DNA of 46,464 bases from Deltaproteobacteria bacterium (GCA_947488865.1 CANLCB010000005.1:1-46464), one strand, 5' to 3'; numbered from the stretch's first letter, positions 7,398 to 16,471 are shown. The notes: generated by a model not told the origin, from the letters alone. Made by a program: numbers and translations.

Positions 7398-8183
7398 ATG
7401 ACTGACAAAATACTCTCAGCCGTAGACCAGCTTCTTGCCCTAAGAGCCGCGGAAAATAACTCTGTGCCCCATCCCTCCAAGGCGCCTCATTTCGTTCACG
7501 CGACACTAGCAGCCTTATTTCCGCAACTCGCCCTCAGGTCGGCCACTACCCGAGAGAACCTGCTGGAACTGGTGACAACAGCGTCATCCGCTCTCCACGA
7601 GCTTAGCGTTCCTGTAATCCCCAACCGCTCAGAACTCGGAACATTACAAGACAAGTTCATAGACGAACTCCCCAAATTCTACTCCCTATTAAAAGAGGAT
7701 GCGGAAGCGCTTTTCCGAGGAGATCCGGCAGCCCGAAGCGTCGACGAAGTAATTGTATCGTATCCCGGCTTCATGGCTATTGCCGTCTATCGCCTGGCCC
7801 ATTGGCTTTATAAAAACCAGATAGCCATTGTGCCGCGAATGATCTCAGAGTACGCGCACATGCTCACGGGTGTTGACATACATCCCGGGGCGACGATCGG
7901 TCGCTCGTTCGTCATCGATCATGGAACCGGTATTGTTATTGGAGAAACAACCATCATCCATGACAACGTAAAAGTTTACCAAGGCGTAACACTAGGTGCC
8001 TTAAGCGTCGACAAATCGATGGCGGACATTAAACGTCATCCAACAATAGAGAGAGATTGTATCATTTACGCCAACGCGACAATTCTTGGAGGGGCGACAA
8101 CCATTGGGGCGGGAAGCGTTATTGGGGGCAACGTGTGGTTAACCGAAAGCGTGCCACCCGGCTCTCGAGTCTACCACCGATAA
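7398..8183 (+). CDS. cysE: Serine O-acetyltransferase CysE/EpsC type
   Basis: This is 261 residues from the ATG at 7398, preceded by AAGGA; the longer track start adds 32 residues with no homology-like content. The N-terminal helical domain (about 1-150, with SYPGFMAIAVYRLAHWLY) is followed by the left-handed beta-helix hexapeptide repeats: DIHPGATIGRSFVIDHGTGIVIGET, the GVTLGALS loop, RHPTIERDCIIYANATILGG and VIGGNVWLTESVPPGS. The catalytic histidines are visible in IHPGA and DHGTG. It transfers acetyl from acetyl-CoA to L-serine, the first step of cysteine synthesis. The last 45 bp overlap the end of the convergent methyltransferase gene. Confidence 0.93.
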   Translation: MTDKILSAVDQLLALRAAENNSVPHPSKAPHFVHATLAALFPQLALRSATTRENLLELVTTASSALHELSVPVIPNRSELGTLQDKFIDELPKFYSLLKEDAEALFRGDPAARSVDEVIVSYPGFMAIAVYRLAHWLYKNQIAIVPRMISEYAHMLTGVDIHPGATIGRSFVIDHGTGIVIGETTIIHDNVKVYQGVTLGALSVDKSMADIKRHPTIERDCIIYANATILGGATTIGAGSVIGGNVWLTESVPPGSRVYHR

Positions 8184-10847
8184 TTGGGCCGCGCCCTCTA
8201 AGCCCCACCGATGGATAAAGGAACTTTCCGCCCCCCCTTTCACAATAAGCGGACGCTGAAAAAACATCTTATCATGAATTTTTAGGAAACGATGTCGCAA
8301 CCATTCTCTAAGAGGAAGATCGAGCTCTTCCTCTAGTGCATGGCAAGAGCTCTCTAGGACTCCTTGCACAAGCTCATCAAGAGAACATTCAGAGACACGC
8401 AATCCCTTGAAATTGGCAGAATTCGACCACCAGTGATGCCCAAACACTCCCAAAATACACTCGGTCAAATGCACATACAGCAATCGGCTCTGAAGCTCAC
8501 GTTTGATTCCACGGTCCTCCGAACACATATCGCTAAGAGCAATCCAAACGTCTACCGGATGGAGCTGTGTTATCCAGCACAACGCTTCCAGGGGCAACAT
8601 TCCGGGGAGCGTCGACTCAGTTCTAGAGGCGGAGAGCCTTCCCCGCAACCCAGCGAGCACTAGATCTTTCACTCGCTGCCTGTCGGCTTTTGCCTCATGA
8701 GCGCAAGGCATCTCCAAAAGTTTGTTTCGCAAGGAACCTCTAGTCCCGCGCCAGAACTGCGACTCTGCGTCATTAAGCAATCGCTTGCTCCAAGAAACCG
8801 GAGGAGCGAGCCGCGATGAAATCTCCGTTCGCTCGTTATCACAAGCCTTCGCGGCATCGAGTGATTGAAGTTCAAGACGCCCCTCGATCATGAGAAGAAG
8901 CGCTTGAGCGCGCCAATAGTCAATCACATCGAGCTTAGCGCCTGGAGCGAAAGTGACTTCCGTTGGATCCCGCGACACGATCGATTTCTTCAGCTCCACC
9001 GCCTCTCGTACCAACTCGGCATCCAAGGCGCTTAAGTCGTGAGGGATGGGGAGTTGCCGCATTACCCCCTCAGGGAGTTGAGCCTTCCCTCCTACAGCTC
9101 GAACAGCTAGAGAACCCAATCGAGAATTTAGAAATGCTATTAAACGAATGTCTTCGACAAACACACCCGACGCCGACGCTCGGCCAAAGCTCCAACCAGC
9201 GTCCTTTTGTCGCAATCCGAGAGCGCCATTGGCAAACCATGTGTATGTCCATCCCGGGCGTTCAAACCACTCCTCAACGCCGATACCCGACTTAGGATCC
9301 GCTCGAAACCGACTCTCTCCGCGCCCCCAATCAATGAGGTATCGATTAAAACCGTACCAACGACCATAGCCTCCCCCTTTCGCGTGCACTTTGAAGCGCG
9401 CATGGTCAGGCGGAACCTCCCAATAGTGACGAACAAATTGCCGGTCATCGCTGGTCTGTAAGCCAACCACGACAGAGGCCATGTCACGAACCAGCCTCCG
9501 CTGATCCAGCAACCCTATCGGAAGCTGCCCTTGCAAAAGGAACGCTCTCGAAGAGCCCTTGGCAAGAACCTCCTCCTGCTTGATACAGATAGAGGAGCGT
9601 CCTTCGTCCGCGCTAAGTCGCGTATTCGAGAGAGCCTCGGCCTTCTTCTCGAAATCTTTCAAAGATGCGTATGAAAGGTGACGAAATGTATGTTGAGCAG
9701 AAGGAGGCTTGAGCACCGCCGATAAAAGCACTACACCTACGCCATCATGAAGTCCGGCAAGAGAACTGAAAGCTCTCCTCCCCAGCTCACAAATCACATC
9801 GAGAGATAAGAGCCTGTAAAGTCCCTCGAATCCCTGGCCGCCTGTTCGCAGAGGCTCATACCCCTTCAAGCGAAGCCATTTATCCACTGTAACAAGCCCT
9901 ACCGCGCCACCCGAATTAAGAAGTTCCACGCACCGCTGCATGAACGCGGCGCAAATATCGAGAGAGGTCGCGGGGTAATGCGTGTCGAGAAAATCACGCA
10001 CCTCTTTGGACAACTTTCGCCGTCCTATGTACGGGGGATTAGTAAGGACGCAGTCATACCTTCGCCGTAAAACCGGACACGCGTCATCACGATCGAGGGT
10101 ACCCAGCGTAGCGCCACACATCTGTATATTATGCAGAAGCGTTGCGACCACTGAGCGCTCAATCACACCATCGATCCGCCCTACCTCCAAGACTAGAATA
10201 GCTCTCGCTAATTCCACGGCACCCGAGTCAATGTCGCACCCAAAAAGATGAGACATGCTTTGCGCCGCAGAGCGACTTTCGTCAACTCGGTTAAAATACC
10301 GAAGAAGAGCGACCAGGAAATGCCCTGCCCCACAAGCTGGATCTAAAACGTCAACCTGCCCTTCACTTACCGCGCTCCTCGCGAGGGGCACGCAATGTTC
10401 ACATAGAAACGAAGTCATGTACTCTTCAGTGAATAACTGCGTCGCCGCGGCAACAGAATATGCCGCGGACCGCTCTTCGTCCTTGCGATTAATCGCCCAC
10501 GTGCTCAAATCCCGAGCCGCTTCATTCCAAAATTGATATGCCCATCCAATTAACAATGGGTCTCGACTACAAGCGTCGCTAACCTCATCAGAGACCCACA
10601 CAACAGAACACGCAGGCTGCTCTTCCTTTATCTCTTCGAGCATATCCGGAGCGACGACTCGAAAAACTCCTATCGCCTCCGAGCGTTGCATCGACAACCC
10701 CCTCGCGGCAGTGCGCAGAATGAGCTCAGAAAAATAGAAATTTCTGGATAGATGTTCAGGCTGCCCGTCGCCTGATGCGAGCCGTCGGGCGGCACGAGTC
10801 GCCTTACGCACCAGCCTTCTTAATTCCTCAAATTCCTCCCGAAGCAT
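8139..10847 (-). CDS. PglX/BrxX-like N6-adenine DNA methyltransferase (orphan)
   Basis: The protein is about 902 residues from the ATG at 10847 (AAGG upstream); the track start at 10868 is a TTG. Motifs are present in order: ATQLFTEEYMTSFL (like the FTP.wiv.f segment), SAM-binding motif I DVLDPACGAGHFLVALL, FGCDIDSGAVELARA, and catalytic motif IV TNPPYIGRRKLSKEV, followed by SLDICAAFMQRCVELLNSGGAVGLVTVDKWLRLKGYEPLR, which closely resembles PglX/Eco57I-family enzymes. The C-terminal half (about 450-900) is probably target recognition. I see no N-terminal PD-(D/E)XK nuclease motif, arguing against a self-contained type IIG enzyme. No brxA/B/C or pglZ genes are nearby, so it is either solitary or part of an unrecognised system. 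Confidence 0.8.
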   Translation of the reverse strand: MLREEFEELRRLVRKATRAARRLASGDGQPEHLSRNFYFSELILRTAARGLSMQRSEAIGVFRVVAPDMLEEIKEEQPACSVVWVSDEVSDACSRDPLLIGWAYQFWNEAARDLSTWAINRKDEERSAAYSVAAATQLFTEEYMTSFLCEHCVPLARSAVSEGQVDVLDPACGAGHFLVALLRYFNRVDESRSAAQSMSHLFGCDIDSGAVELARAILVLEVGRIDGVIERSVVATLLHNIQMCGATLGTLDRDDACPVLRRRYDCVLTNPPYIGRRKLSKEVRDFLDTHYPATSLDICAAFMQRCVELLNSGGAVGLVTVDKWLRLKGYEPLRTGGQGFEGLYRLLSLDVICELGRRAFSSLAGLHDGVGVVLLSAVLKPPSAQHTFRHLSYASLKDFEKKAEALSNTRLSADEGRSSICIKQEEVLAKGSSRAFLLQGQLPIGLLDQRRLVRDMASVVVGLQTSDDRQFVRHYWEVPPDHARFKVHAKGGGYGRWYGFNRYLIDWGRGESRFRADPKSGIGVEEWFERPGWTYTWFANGALGLRQKDAGWSFGRASASGVFVEDIRLIAFLNSRLGSLAVRAVGGKAQLPEGVMRQLPIPHDLSALDAELVREAVELKKSIVSRDPTEVTFAPGAKLDVIDYWRAQALLLMIEGRLELQSLDAAKACDNERTEISSRLAPPVSWSKRLLNDAESQFWRGTRGSLRNKLLEMPCAHEAKADRQRVKDLVLAGLRGRLSASRTESTLPGMLPLEALCWITQLHPVDVWIALSDMCSEDRGIKRELQSRLLYVHLTECILGVFGHHWWSNSANFKGLRVSECSLDELVQGVLESSCHALEEELDLPLREWLRHRFLKIHDKMFFQRPLIVKGGAESSFIHRWGLEGAAQLSVVDSRAGWHAFG

Positions 10848-11069
10848 ATGGATTGGTACCTTAAGCAATCAGAACTACATATCTAGAATTACAAACATCG
10901 AACAGCCCACAAATTCGAATATCCCCAAGCCTTTGCACCGCTCCTCCGGAAATTGAATTCAGACCGCTCTTCAGTTTTTGACGCCCCCGGTCGCCCCCCA
11001 CGCTAGCTAGACCCCTTGAATCATTAAACATGTGTACTTCTGAGACCTTCAGGGAGATAGGCTCATAGT

Positions 11070-11099
11070 TTGACTTCCGACCGACGCGGTTGGTAGTGT
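11070..11099 (+). promoter_or_regulatory. Candidate sigma-70 promoter for the sigma-4-like gene
   Basis: TTGACT at 11070-11075, an 18-base spacer, then TAGTGT at 11094-11099. This lies about 30 bp before the ATG at 11131. The -35 matches 5 of 6 and the -10 matches 3 or 4 of 6; a candidate only. Confidence 0.35.
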
Positions 11100-11130
11100 G
11101 AGCAATAGATGTAACTCTTAAGTTCTCACG

Positions 11131-11574
11131 ATGGCTCTTCGACAGCGAGCGTCATTACGACGCACACAAGCGAGCGATAACCGGGATCTCAAATCGAGAT
11201 CGGTAAATCGCTCTTCCCGAAAGCCTCGTAGCTCTAAATCCCAAGCAAACATTAAGCTAGTTCCGAGAGACCCCTCTCTTGAAGCGTTTCTAGACCCAAA
11301 CAAAGAGTTCGATTCCCCTCTTTCTATACCAGTGGATCGACCAGAAGCCGCTCCATCGAAAGTTGAAGTCGCTGTGCGGACACTCGGAGAACTAGAGTCG
11401 GCAGTGCTAACCGCTCTCTTTCCACCGGCGGGCGGCCCCCCGGCGACCCTTGAAGAAGTCTCCGAAGAGTTAGGAATGAGTATCGCTGAAGTTCGGAATA
11501 TCGCCGACGAGGCGCTTCGAGGACTTCGAGGCGGACGCACTTCAGCTCAACGCCTTAGCAAGGCTTGGAATTAA
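11131..11574 (+). CDS. Small protein with sigma-70 region-4-like helix-turn-helix
   Basis: This 147-residue protein has a very basic, low-complexity N-terminal half (many R/S/K, about 1-45), a linker, and a C-terminal domain (about 85-133) reading LGELESAVLTALFPPAGG..ATLEEVSEELGMSIAEVRNIADEALRGLR. This matches the sigma-70 region 4 pattern, in which region 4 contacts the -35 element (L..re..vl.lrf....tleEia..lg.s...Vr.i...AL..LR). Regions 2 and 3 are absent, so it is not a sigma factor. It could be a DNA-binding regulator or an RNA polymerase-interacting adaptor. No operon partner: the next gene is convergent. Confidence 0.65.
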   Translation: MALRQRASLRRTQASDNRDLKSRSVNRSSRKPRSSKSQANIKLVPRDPSLEAFLDPNKEFDSPLSIPVDRPEAAPSKVEVAVRTLGELESAVLTALFPPAGGPPATLEEVSEELGMSIAEVRNIADEALRGLRGGRTSAQRLSKAWN

Positions 11575-11591
11575 AACGCTCCGTTACATTT

Positions 11592-11924
11592 TCACTTGCA
11601 GTCTTGCGGACAAGTAGCCGGTGTTTCGGGGCATGGACAGCCAAGCGCCATACATACGATCTCTTCACATGTTCCATTACCGCAGGTATCTTTGCAGGAC
11701 TTCTGTGCTCTCTTAGAAGCGCCCTCATCTTGAATAAAGCGCATGCCGTCCGAAGTAATACACTGGCCGGGATAACTTTTAAGCACCTTACCCCCACCCG
11801 AAACACATTCCTGATAGTTGAGCGGCTTACGCGGCTCCTCTGGAGGACTGGCGTAGGAAGAGCATCCAAAAGAGCAGATGCCAATGATACATGCGAAAAT
11901 CCCGTAGCGCGCTGACCTCACCAT
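11592..11924 (-). CDS. Cysteine-rich lipoprotein
   Basis: This 110-residue protein starts at ATG with GGGAGGG upstream. The lipoprotein signal (GIFACIIGICSFGC, lipid Cys 21) is followed by two small modules. Module one is ECVSGGGKVLKSYPGQCITSDGMRFIQ, a pattern seen in short secreted proteins. Module two is KDTCGNGTCEEIVCMALGCPCPETPATCPQDC, similar to the CGNGxCE...CPxDC motif of extracellular proteins. Nine cysteines in the second module suggest disulfides or metal binding outside the cytoplasm. Function unknown. The next minus-strand gene upstream also encodes an exported Cys protein, 34 bp away, so they may be an operon. Confidence 0.75.
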   Translation of the reverse strand: MVRSARYGIFACIIGICSFGCSSYASPPEEPRKPLNYQECVSGGGKVLKSYPGQCITSDGMRFIQDEGASKRAQKSCKDTCGNGTCEEIVCMALGCPCPETPATCPQDCK

Positions 11925-11958
11925 ATAACCCTCCCAAATCGAATTACCTAACTATACC

Positions 11959-12285
11959 TTACAGATCAAGGTGCCGCACTGGGCGAAGGGAGGACAGGGC
12001 GAGAACCAACAACATGCGGGCTCGAGCACGCGCCGATATTTTTTCGAAGTCTCCCGAAAAGCGACACTTTTCGAAGAAGGTCGCCGCCCGATGGTTACAC
12101 CCCTTCTGTTGAGGATGACGAAGACAATACTTAGCTGAGTCCCGCGCGAATTCCCTACCGGAACCGTAAGAACGACAAACCTTTTTCCAAGGGGCCTCGG
12201 GAACGCCGTTCTCAGCGTAGGCAGACGCCAAGCCTGCCGCCAACAGGATAACGATCATAAGCCCGAAGTGTTTGAGGATCCTCAT
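11959..12285 (-). CDS. Small exported protein, 108 aa
   Basis: The ATG at 12285 has a textbook GGAGGTGA site four bases upstream. The signal peptide (MRILKHFGLMIVILLAAGLASAYA) ends in a good AYA cleavage site. The mature protein is about 84 residues with four cysteines (KVCRSY, KYCLRH, KGCNHR, EKCRF) and a basic C-terminal region. Unknown family; probably a periplasmic disulfide-stabilised protein, upstream of and possibly cotranscribed with the Cys-rich lipoprotein. Confidence 0.7.
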   Translation of the reverse strand: MRILKHFGLMIVILLAAGLASAYAENGVPEAPWKKVCRSYGSGREFARDSAKYCLRHPQQKGCNHRAATFFEKCRFSGDFEKISARARARMLLVLALSSLRPVRHLDL

Positions 12286-12525
12286 AGCATCACCTCCATC
12301 AAGGAGCTCCTCGGAGCTCTGTCCCCATGACCGACCTGCACAGTTACTACTGTAAAGAAACGGCTTTTACATGAAGCCTCTTGAGGTATAGGCCCCCAAT
12401 TTTGTTCAAGAAGGCTTAGCAAATCAAAACTATTGGCTTATTTTGTGAGCACCTGTGAACGCAACTTCATAGAATAGGAATATCCACCATGAAGAGGTTC
12501 GTTACGAGCTACTCGTAAAGCACCT

Positions 12526-14055
12526 CTACAACGAGCAGTCTGGAGAAGTAAGAGATCCTTGCTGAGACCGGAAATAATCAGCCCGAACAAACAACGCGAA
12601 GTCCTCATCTTTGGAACCGGCCGAGAAAATCTCACACCAATCAGGCGAAAGAAGAAGAAGAGAAACGAACGGACTACCCTGCCGCCACATGATCGTGCCG
12701 GGATTTACTTTAGAAATGAAATCAGACCACTGAGCTCTTCCCGAAAAACTCGCGCGATACATCTGCCATATCTCGTCCGGATTTACATTAGTGCGCCCAT
12801 CAATCGCGACCTTTTGAAGAGGGTTGCCATCTTTGTCACTAAATCGATACATCAAATATCCCCCTGCCCCAAACTCGTTGAGAATGGGCATCGGAAGATG
12901 CTTGTCTACTATGAAATCAACGGCTCGTTGCGGGACCATGCTTACATGAAGAGGTATAGCCCGTATGCGCTGAATGTTGATGACTGACACGCACGCCATA
13001 AAAAATACAATCGTCATGCCGGTCTTTGACTGAAGGCTCATGAAATTAGCCCTAGCCAAAAGTAGTCCCTCGGCGAAATTGTCGTGAACGCTGGTTCGAT
13101 GAGCCGCTCCGCTAATCCGCCACCACGCGGAGAAGAGCATCACCCATACAATCGCGGCAAACGGAATAAATTTAACAGCGGTGAACCCGGCTAAAAGCAT
13201 CCCCGCCCCCAGAATTCCTCGAGCCAGCGGCGGAAGCGCTCGCGTTGTATACGACACCACCAAAACCAAGAAGACTAAAAGTAACACGAACACCGCGGAG
13301 AATTGCAGAATAGTCGCGGGCTGAAATTCAGCGATGAGCTGATATTTAAGAGGATGGCCACCTTTCTCAAAGAACGTGAGCCACTCTCCTCCAAAATAAG
13401 GAGTCCACAGGGTTCCAACGAAAAACGCGGTGGCGCTAAGAACAGCTCGCCGAAACGAAACTTCAGATTTGCTGTTCTGCAAACTCCACAATCCAATCGC
13501 GACGAGACCAAGAGCTGCGGTCAGGTGAGTGTTAGCCCAGGCACATCCCAGCAAAGAGAGCGCCAGAAGTCGTTTTTTGGATATCCCCTTGTCCGCTATC
13601 TCGTCAGCGACAAAAATCGCTAGAGCGAAAAAGATCCACACAAAAACTTGGGGGCGAAGAGTGAAATTGTTGTAACACGCCACCGCGGCATAGAGACCAA
13701 AGAGCGCCCCGATAAAGTTATCGCGCGCGAGGCGGCCACACACGTACTGTAAGCACCCCGTAAGTATGACGCCCAAAAACAACTGAGCGTAAGCTAAGCC
13801 CGTCGCTCCCCATGCGTTGTCGATCGCGGCGAATAAGACCTCAACACTCCAGGAGTACGCCCTCCAGAGCTTCTCATCAGAAAACATATTCCAATAATCA
13901 ACCCTAGGAACCGCATGATGAGAGATAATCCATCGCCCAACGGTGATGTGCCACCATAAGTCTGGGTCGGCGATCGGAAGTGAGATGTACGAACCAACCA
14001 CAACCGCCACAAACAGCCACAACAATAATTGCGTGAGTTTAGAGTCTCTAATCAT
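12526..14055 (-). CDS. Polytopic membrane protein, GT-C glycosyltransferase-like
   Basis: This 509-residue protein has about ten or eleven membrane segments. Near the N-terminus, just after helix one, is DPDLWWHITVGRWIISHHAVPRVDYW, a motif shared by a group of uncharacterised GT-C-like membrane proteins in which the acidic DPD loop lies at the extracytoplasmic face. It continues with W..YSWSVEVLFA, and ends with a soluble domain of about 130 residues (LPMPILNEFGAGGYLMYRFSD, VAIDGRTNVNPDEIWQMY). Probably transfers a sugar from a lipid-linked donor, but the catalytic assignment is inference. It stands alone between purC and the small exported genes. Confidence 0.6.
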   Translation of the reverse strand: MIRDSKLTQLLLWLFVAVVVGSYISLPIADPDLWWHITVGRWIISHHAVPRVDYWNMFSDEKLWRAYSWSVEVLFAAIDNAWGATGLAYAQLFLGVILTGCLQYVCGRLARDNFIGALFGLYAAVACYNNFTLRPQVFVWIFFALAIFVADEIADKGISKKRLLALSLLGCAWANTHLTAALGLVAIGLWSLQNSKSEVSFRRAVLSATAFFVGTLWTPYFGGEWLTFFEKGGHPLKYQLIAEFQPATILQFSAVFVLLLVFLVLVVSYTTRALPPLARGILGAGMLLAGFTAVKFIPFAAIVWVMLFSAWWRISGAAHRTSVHDNFAEGLLLARANFMSLQSKTGMTIVFFMACVSVINIQRIRAIPLHVSMVPQRAVDFIVDKHLPMPILNEFGAGGYLMYRFSDKDGNPLQKVAIDGRTNVNPDEIWQMYRASFSGRAQWSDFISKVNPGTIMWRQGSPFVSLLLLSPDWCEIFSAGSKDEDFALFVRADYFRSQQGSLTSPDCSL

Positions 14056-14340
14056 GAACTAATCAGTCCTACATATTGTCAGATGGCGCGAACATATGGC
14101 GTGGCACAACACTCGCGGTAATCAGTCGTCATATTACTAGATCGGAGCTCTCCCGACGCCTCAAGAGAAAAAAACGACTGTACCGCGCGAGAAAAAGCTC
14201 GCAATAAAGGCTATGAATATCCGAAAAACGAGCTAGGGACTCGAAAAGATTTATTTTTTGCGCAACCGCTACAGCCTCAACGAGCACTCATGCCACTCCA
14301 AATAGAGCTCCCCAGCGGTCAAACAGGTTTTGGATAGAGC

Positions 14341-15276
14341 CTACGCGTTGAAATACGCTCGCAAGTTATGTTCAATTCTCGCGTGAGGGGGCGAGGTATC
14401 AATCTGACATTCGGTACCGGTGATCCGCTCAAAGCTCTTAATGTAATGAGTAACAAGCTCTGCCCTGTAGGCTTCGGGGATAGAGGGAACAGGCCCATCC
14501 CCCTTAAATCCTCGCTCCATCAACCAACGACGAATCGGTTCTTTGTCCAGCATCTCTGGAGCCTCTCCGTCTCGCAATCGTTGCTCATAGGATTCCGCTA
14601 CCCAAAATCGCGAAGAATCGAGCGTGTGAATCTCATCCGCCAAAACGACTCGTCCATCGACAATACCAAACTCGTACTTCGTATCCGCGAAAAGGAGCCC
14701 CCGCCCCATCACGTCCTTGGAAGCCATAGCGAAAAGAGCCAAGGCGTGCGAGCGGACCTGTTCCCATACCTCGGGTTGAACAATTCCTTTGTCGACAATC
14801 TCTCGCTCTGAAATGGGAACGTCATGTCTTCCCATCGGCTCCTTTGTGGACGGCGTGATGATGGGCTCAGACAGCTGCTGGAACTCGCGCATACCAGACG
14901 GGAGGCGCACTCCACTTACTGGGCTACCCGCCGAGTAATCTCTCCACGCGCTTCCTGCCAAATACCCACGCACTACTACCTCTACGGGAATAATGGCGGC
15001 CTCCTTTCCAATCATCACACATGGGTCCGGTACCGCGACCACATGATTTTCCACAATCGAAGATGAACGCTCGAACCAATAGTTCGCAAGCTTGGTCAAC
15101 ACCTGCCCCTTGCCGGGAACAGTCGTGATGTTCCGATCAAAGGCGCTCAATCTATCCGTGGCTATTAAGACTCTCAAACCGTTGCGGACATAACTATCCC
15201 GCACCTTCCCCACGTACCGAGAGCCCAACCATTCGAAATGAGTTTCTGATAAAGATTCTGGAAGAGATACGGCCAT
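14341..15276 (-). CDS. purC: SAICAR synthetase (phosphoribosylaminoimidazole-succinocarboxamide synthase)
   Basis: This 311-residue, long (yeast-type) PurC makes SAICAR from CAIR, aspartate and ATP in purine synthesis. The motifs are clear: GKVRDSYV (ATP loop), RLSAFDRNI, VPGKGQVLTKLANYWF, VEVVVRGYLAGSAWRDY, the substrate-binding STKEPMGRHDVPIS, LLFADTKYEFGI and LADEIHTLDSSRFW. The ATG at 15276 has AAGGAG six bases upstream. The gene starts 25 bp after the preceding membrane-protein gene, so the two probably share a transcript. No other pur genes lie in the window. Confidence 0.95.
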   Translation of the reverse strand: MAVSLPESLSETHFEWLGSRYVGKVRDSYVRNGLRVLIATDRLSAFDRNITTVPGKGQVLTKLANYWFERSSSIVENHVVAVPDPCVMIGKEAAIIPVEVVVRGYLAGSAWRDYSAGSPVSGVRLPSGMREFQQLSEPIITPSTKEPMGRHDVPISEREIVDKGIVQPEVWEQVRSHALALFAMASKDVMGRGLLFADTKYEFGIVDGRVVLADEIHTLDSSRFWVAESYEQRLRDGEAPEMLDKEPIRRWLMERGFKGDGPVPSIPEAYRAELVTHYIKSFERITGTECQIDTSPPHARIEHNLRAYFNA

Positions 15277-15301
15277 TCAAAGCTCCTTAAGGTGCGATAC
15301 G

Positions 15302-16471
15302 CTAACGCCTCGGTCTATCGAAATGAAACGCGACGATATTCGACTCAATAGCGCTCCAAACCTGATTACATGAGGCAAATGAACCTGACGCGTTTTGTAA
15401 AGAACGCGCCGAAAGAAGTAAAGAACGCGCCGCTGTCCGATGGGCCTTAAGATCCAGCGACACCTCGGCATACGCCATGAGAGCAATCGCCTGATTATTT
15501 AACAACGCGGCCTCAAGCGTTGGATTATCACCAGCACGAAGATTGGCGCGGGCGGACTTGAAGGAAGCAAGCGCGCACAAGAGGTCCCCTCCTTCGAGCG
15601 TAGAAGCGGCGAGCGCCTGTGAAAGGTGATAGGTTCCGGACATCCAAACAGGTAACGCTCTGTGAGCGTTCGAACTCCAACGAGTTCGCAGCGCCGCGAC
15701 GCTTCGAACGGCGCGGTCAAATTCGATATCTTCACGCGAAGAACGCACTATTTCGGAGAACTGCCCAATCGGCCCAAGCATTCCAGTTACAAATTCCGCG
15801 GTAGTCGAATTGGCTCCAGAAGAAACTCCCACCCACGGAACTCCCACGATCAAGAAGACATCCTGAATTTTGCGGCGGTTCAAGAGCTGCTGTCCTACAC
15901 TCCCCTGAGGCAACCGAGAGAGAGAAAAAGGCTCAGGGACTCGCATGGAAAGATTAAGCCAGCGCTCTCCTCCCCACACAAGGGCTCCAGCATTCTGTTG
16001 AGACATTAAAAATTCGCGGGCCTGCTCGGCCGAGCTGACTACCTTCTCTTGAGTAACTATCTGAGTAGCCCCTCCTGGGCCGTATGCCTTGCGGAGCTTG
16101 TCGCGAATAATAACAGTTTCACTGCCTAGTGGGTCGTCTTTCATCCGAGCGACAACAAGAGCTCCCGGCGAAACGCCCATATTCGAATACTGAAGGACAG
16201 CTCCCGAAAGCGCGGCGAGCGCGGCAATTCCGATGATGACCTTCGGAAGTCGAACGGAACTGATAATGAGCCTTGACAGACCGAACAGGACAACAGGTAA
16301 AACGACGAGTTGAGCCAAAATTCGCGCCTGCGAACCACCCCCACAAACAACAGCGAGAATAGAGCCTACGGCACAGGTAGCGTAGGTCATTATAAGAGGA
16401 TTGGACGCAAAACGAGTTCGAGAGAACATGGCGACTAAACTTACCACCTCACAGCGAGGGAAGCGAGGCAT
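15302..16471 (-). CDS. Membrane protein with helical C-terminal domain, unknown function
   Basis: The protein is up to 389 residues. I keep the ATG at 16471, which has GGAGGA about ten bases upstream; an ATG at 16429 is a reasonable alternative. Three hydrophobic helices lie near the N-terminus (TYATCAVGSILAVV, LAQLVVLPVVLFGLS, IIGIAALAALSGAV), followed by a periplasmic alpha/beta region resembling a ligand-binding or receptor-like fold (VIIRDKLRKAYGP, EQAREFLMSQQNAGALVWG) and a helical, TPR-like C-terminus (ALLNNQAIALMAYAEVSLDLKAHRTAARSLL). A 21-base tandem repeat in the last 150 bp encodes repeated ARSL residues. No recognised family. Immediately upstream of purC. Confidence 0.6.
   Translation of the reverse strand: MPRFPRCEVVSLVAMFSRTRFASNPLIMTYATCAVGSILAVVCGGGSQARILAQLVVLPVVLFGLSRLIISSVRLPKVIIGIAALAALSGAVLQYSNMGVSPGALVVARMKDDPLGSETVIIRDKLRKAYGPGGATQIVTQEKVVSSAEQAREFLMSQQNAGALVWGGERWLNLSMRVPEPFSLSRLPQGSVGQQLLNRRKIQDVFLIVGVPWVGVSSGANSTTAEFVTGMLGPIGQFSEIVRSSREDIEFDRAVRSVAALRTRWSSNAHRALPVWMSGTYHLSQALAASTLEGGDLLCALASFKSARANLRAGDNPTLEAALLNNQAIALMAYAEVSLDLKAHRTAARSLLLSARSLQNASGSFASCNQVWSAIESNIVAFHFDRPRR

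Noticed and set aside
7051-7480. Minus-strand ORFs of 101 and 137 aa upstream of rsmE
   Set aside because: They overlap the real start of cysE or the intergenic palindrome, use different frames of the same DNA and show no domain pattern.
12438-12635. 65-aa ORF at the end of the GT-C-like gene
   Set aside because: Overlaps the real C-terminus in another frame, with no start signal.
15408-15445. 21-base tandem repeat (GTAAAGAACGCGCCG) as a possible mobile or regulatory repeat
   Set aside because: It lies inside the coding sequence of the 389-aa gene and encodes repeated ARSL residues; only two copies.
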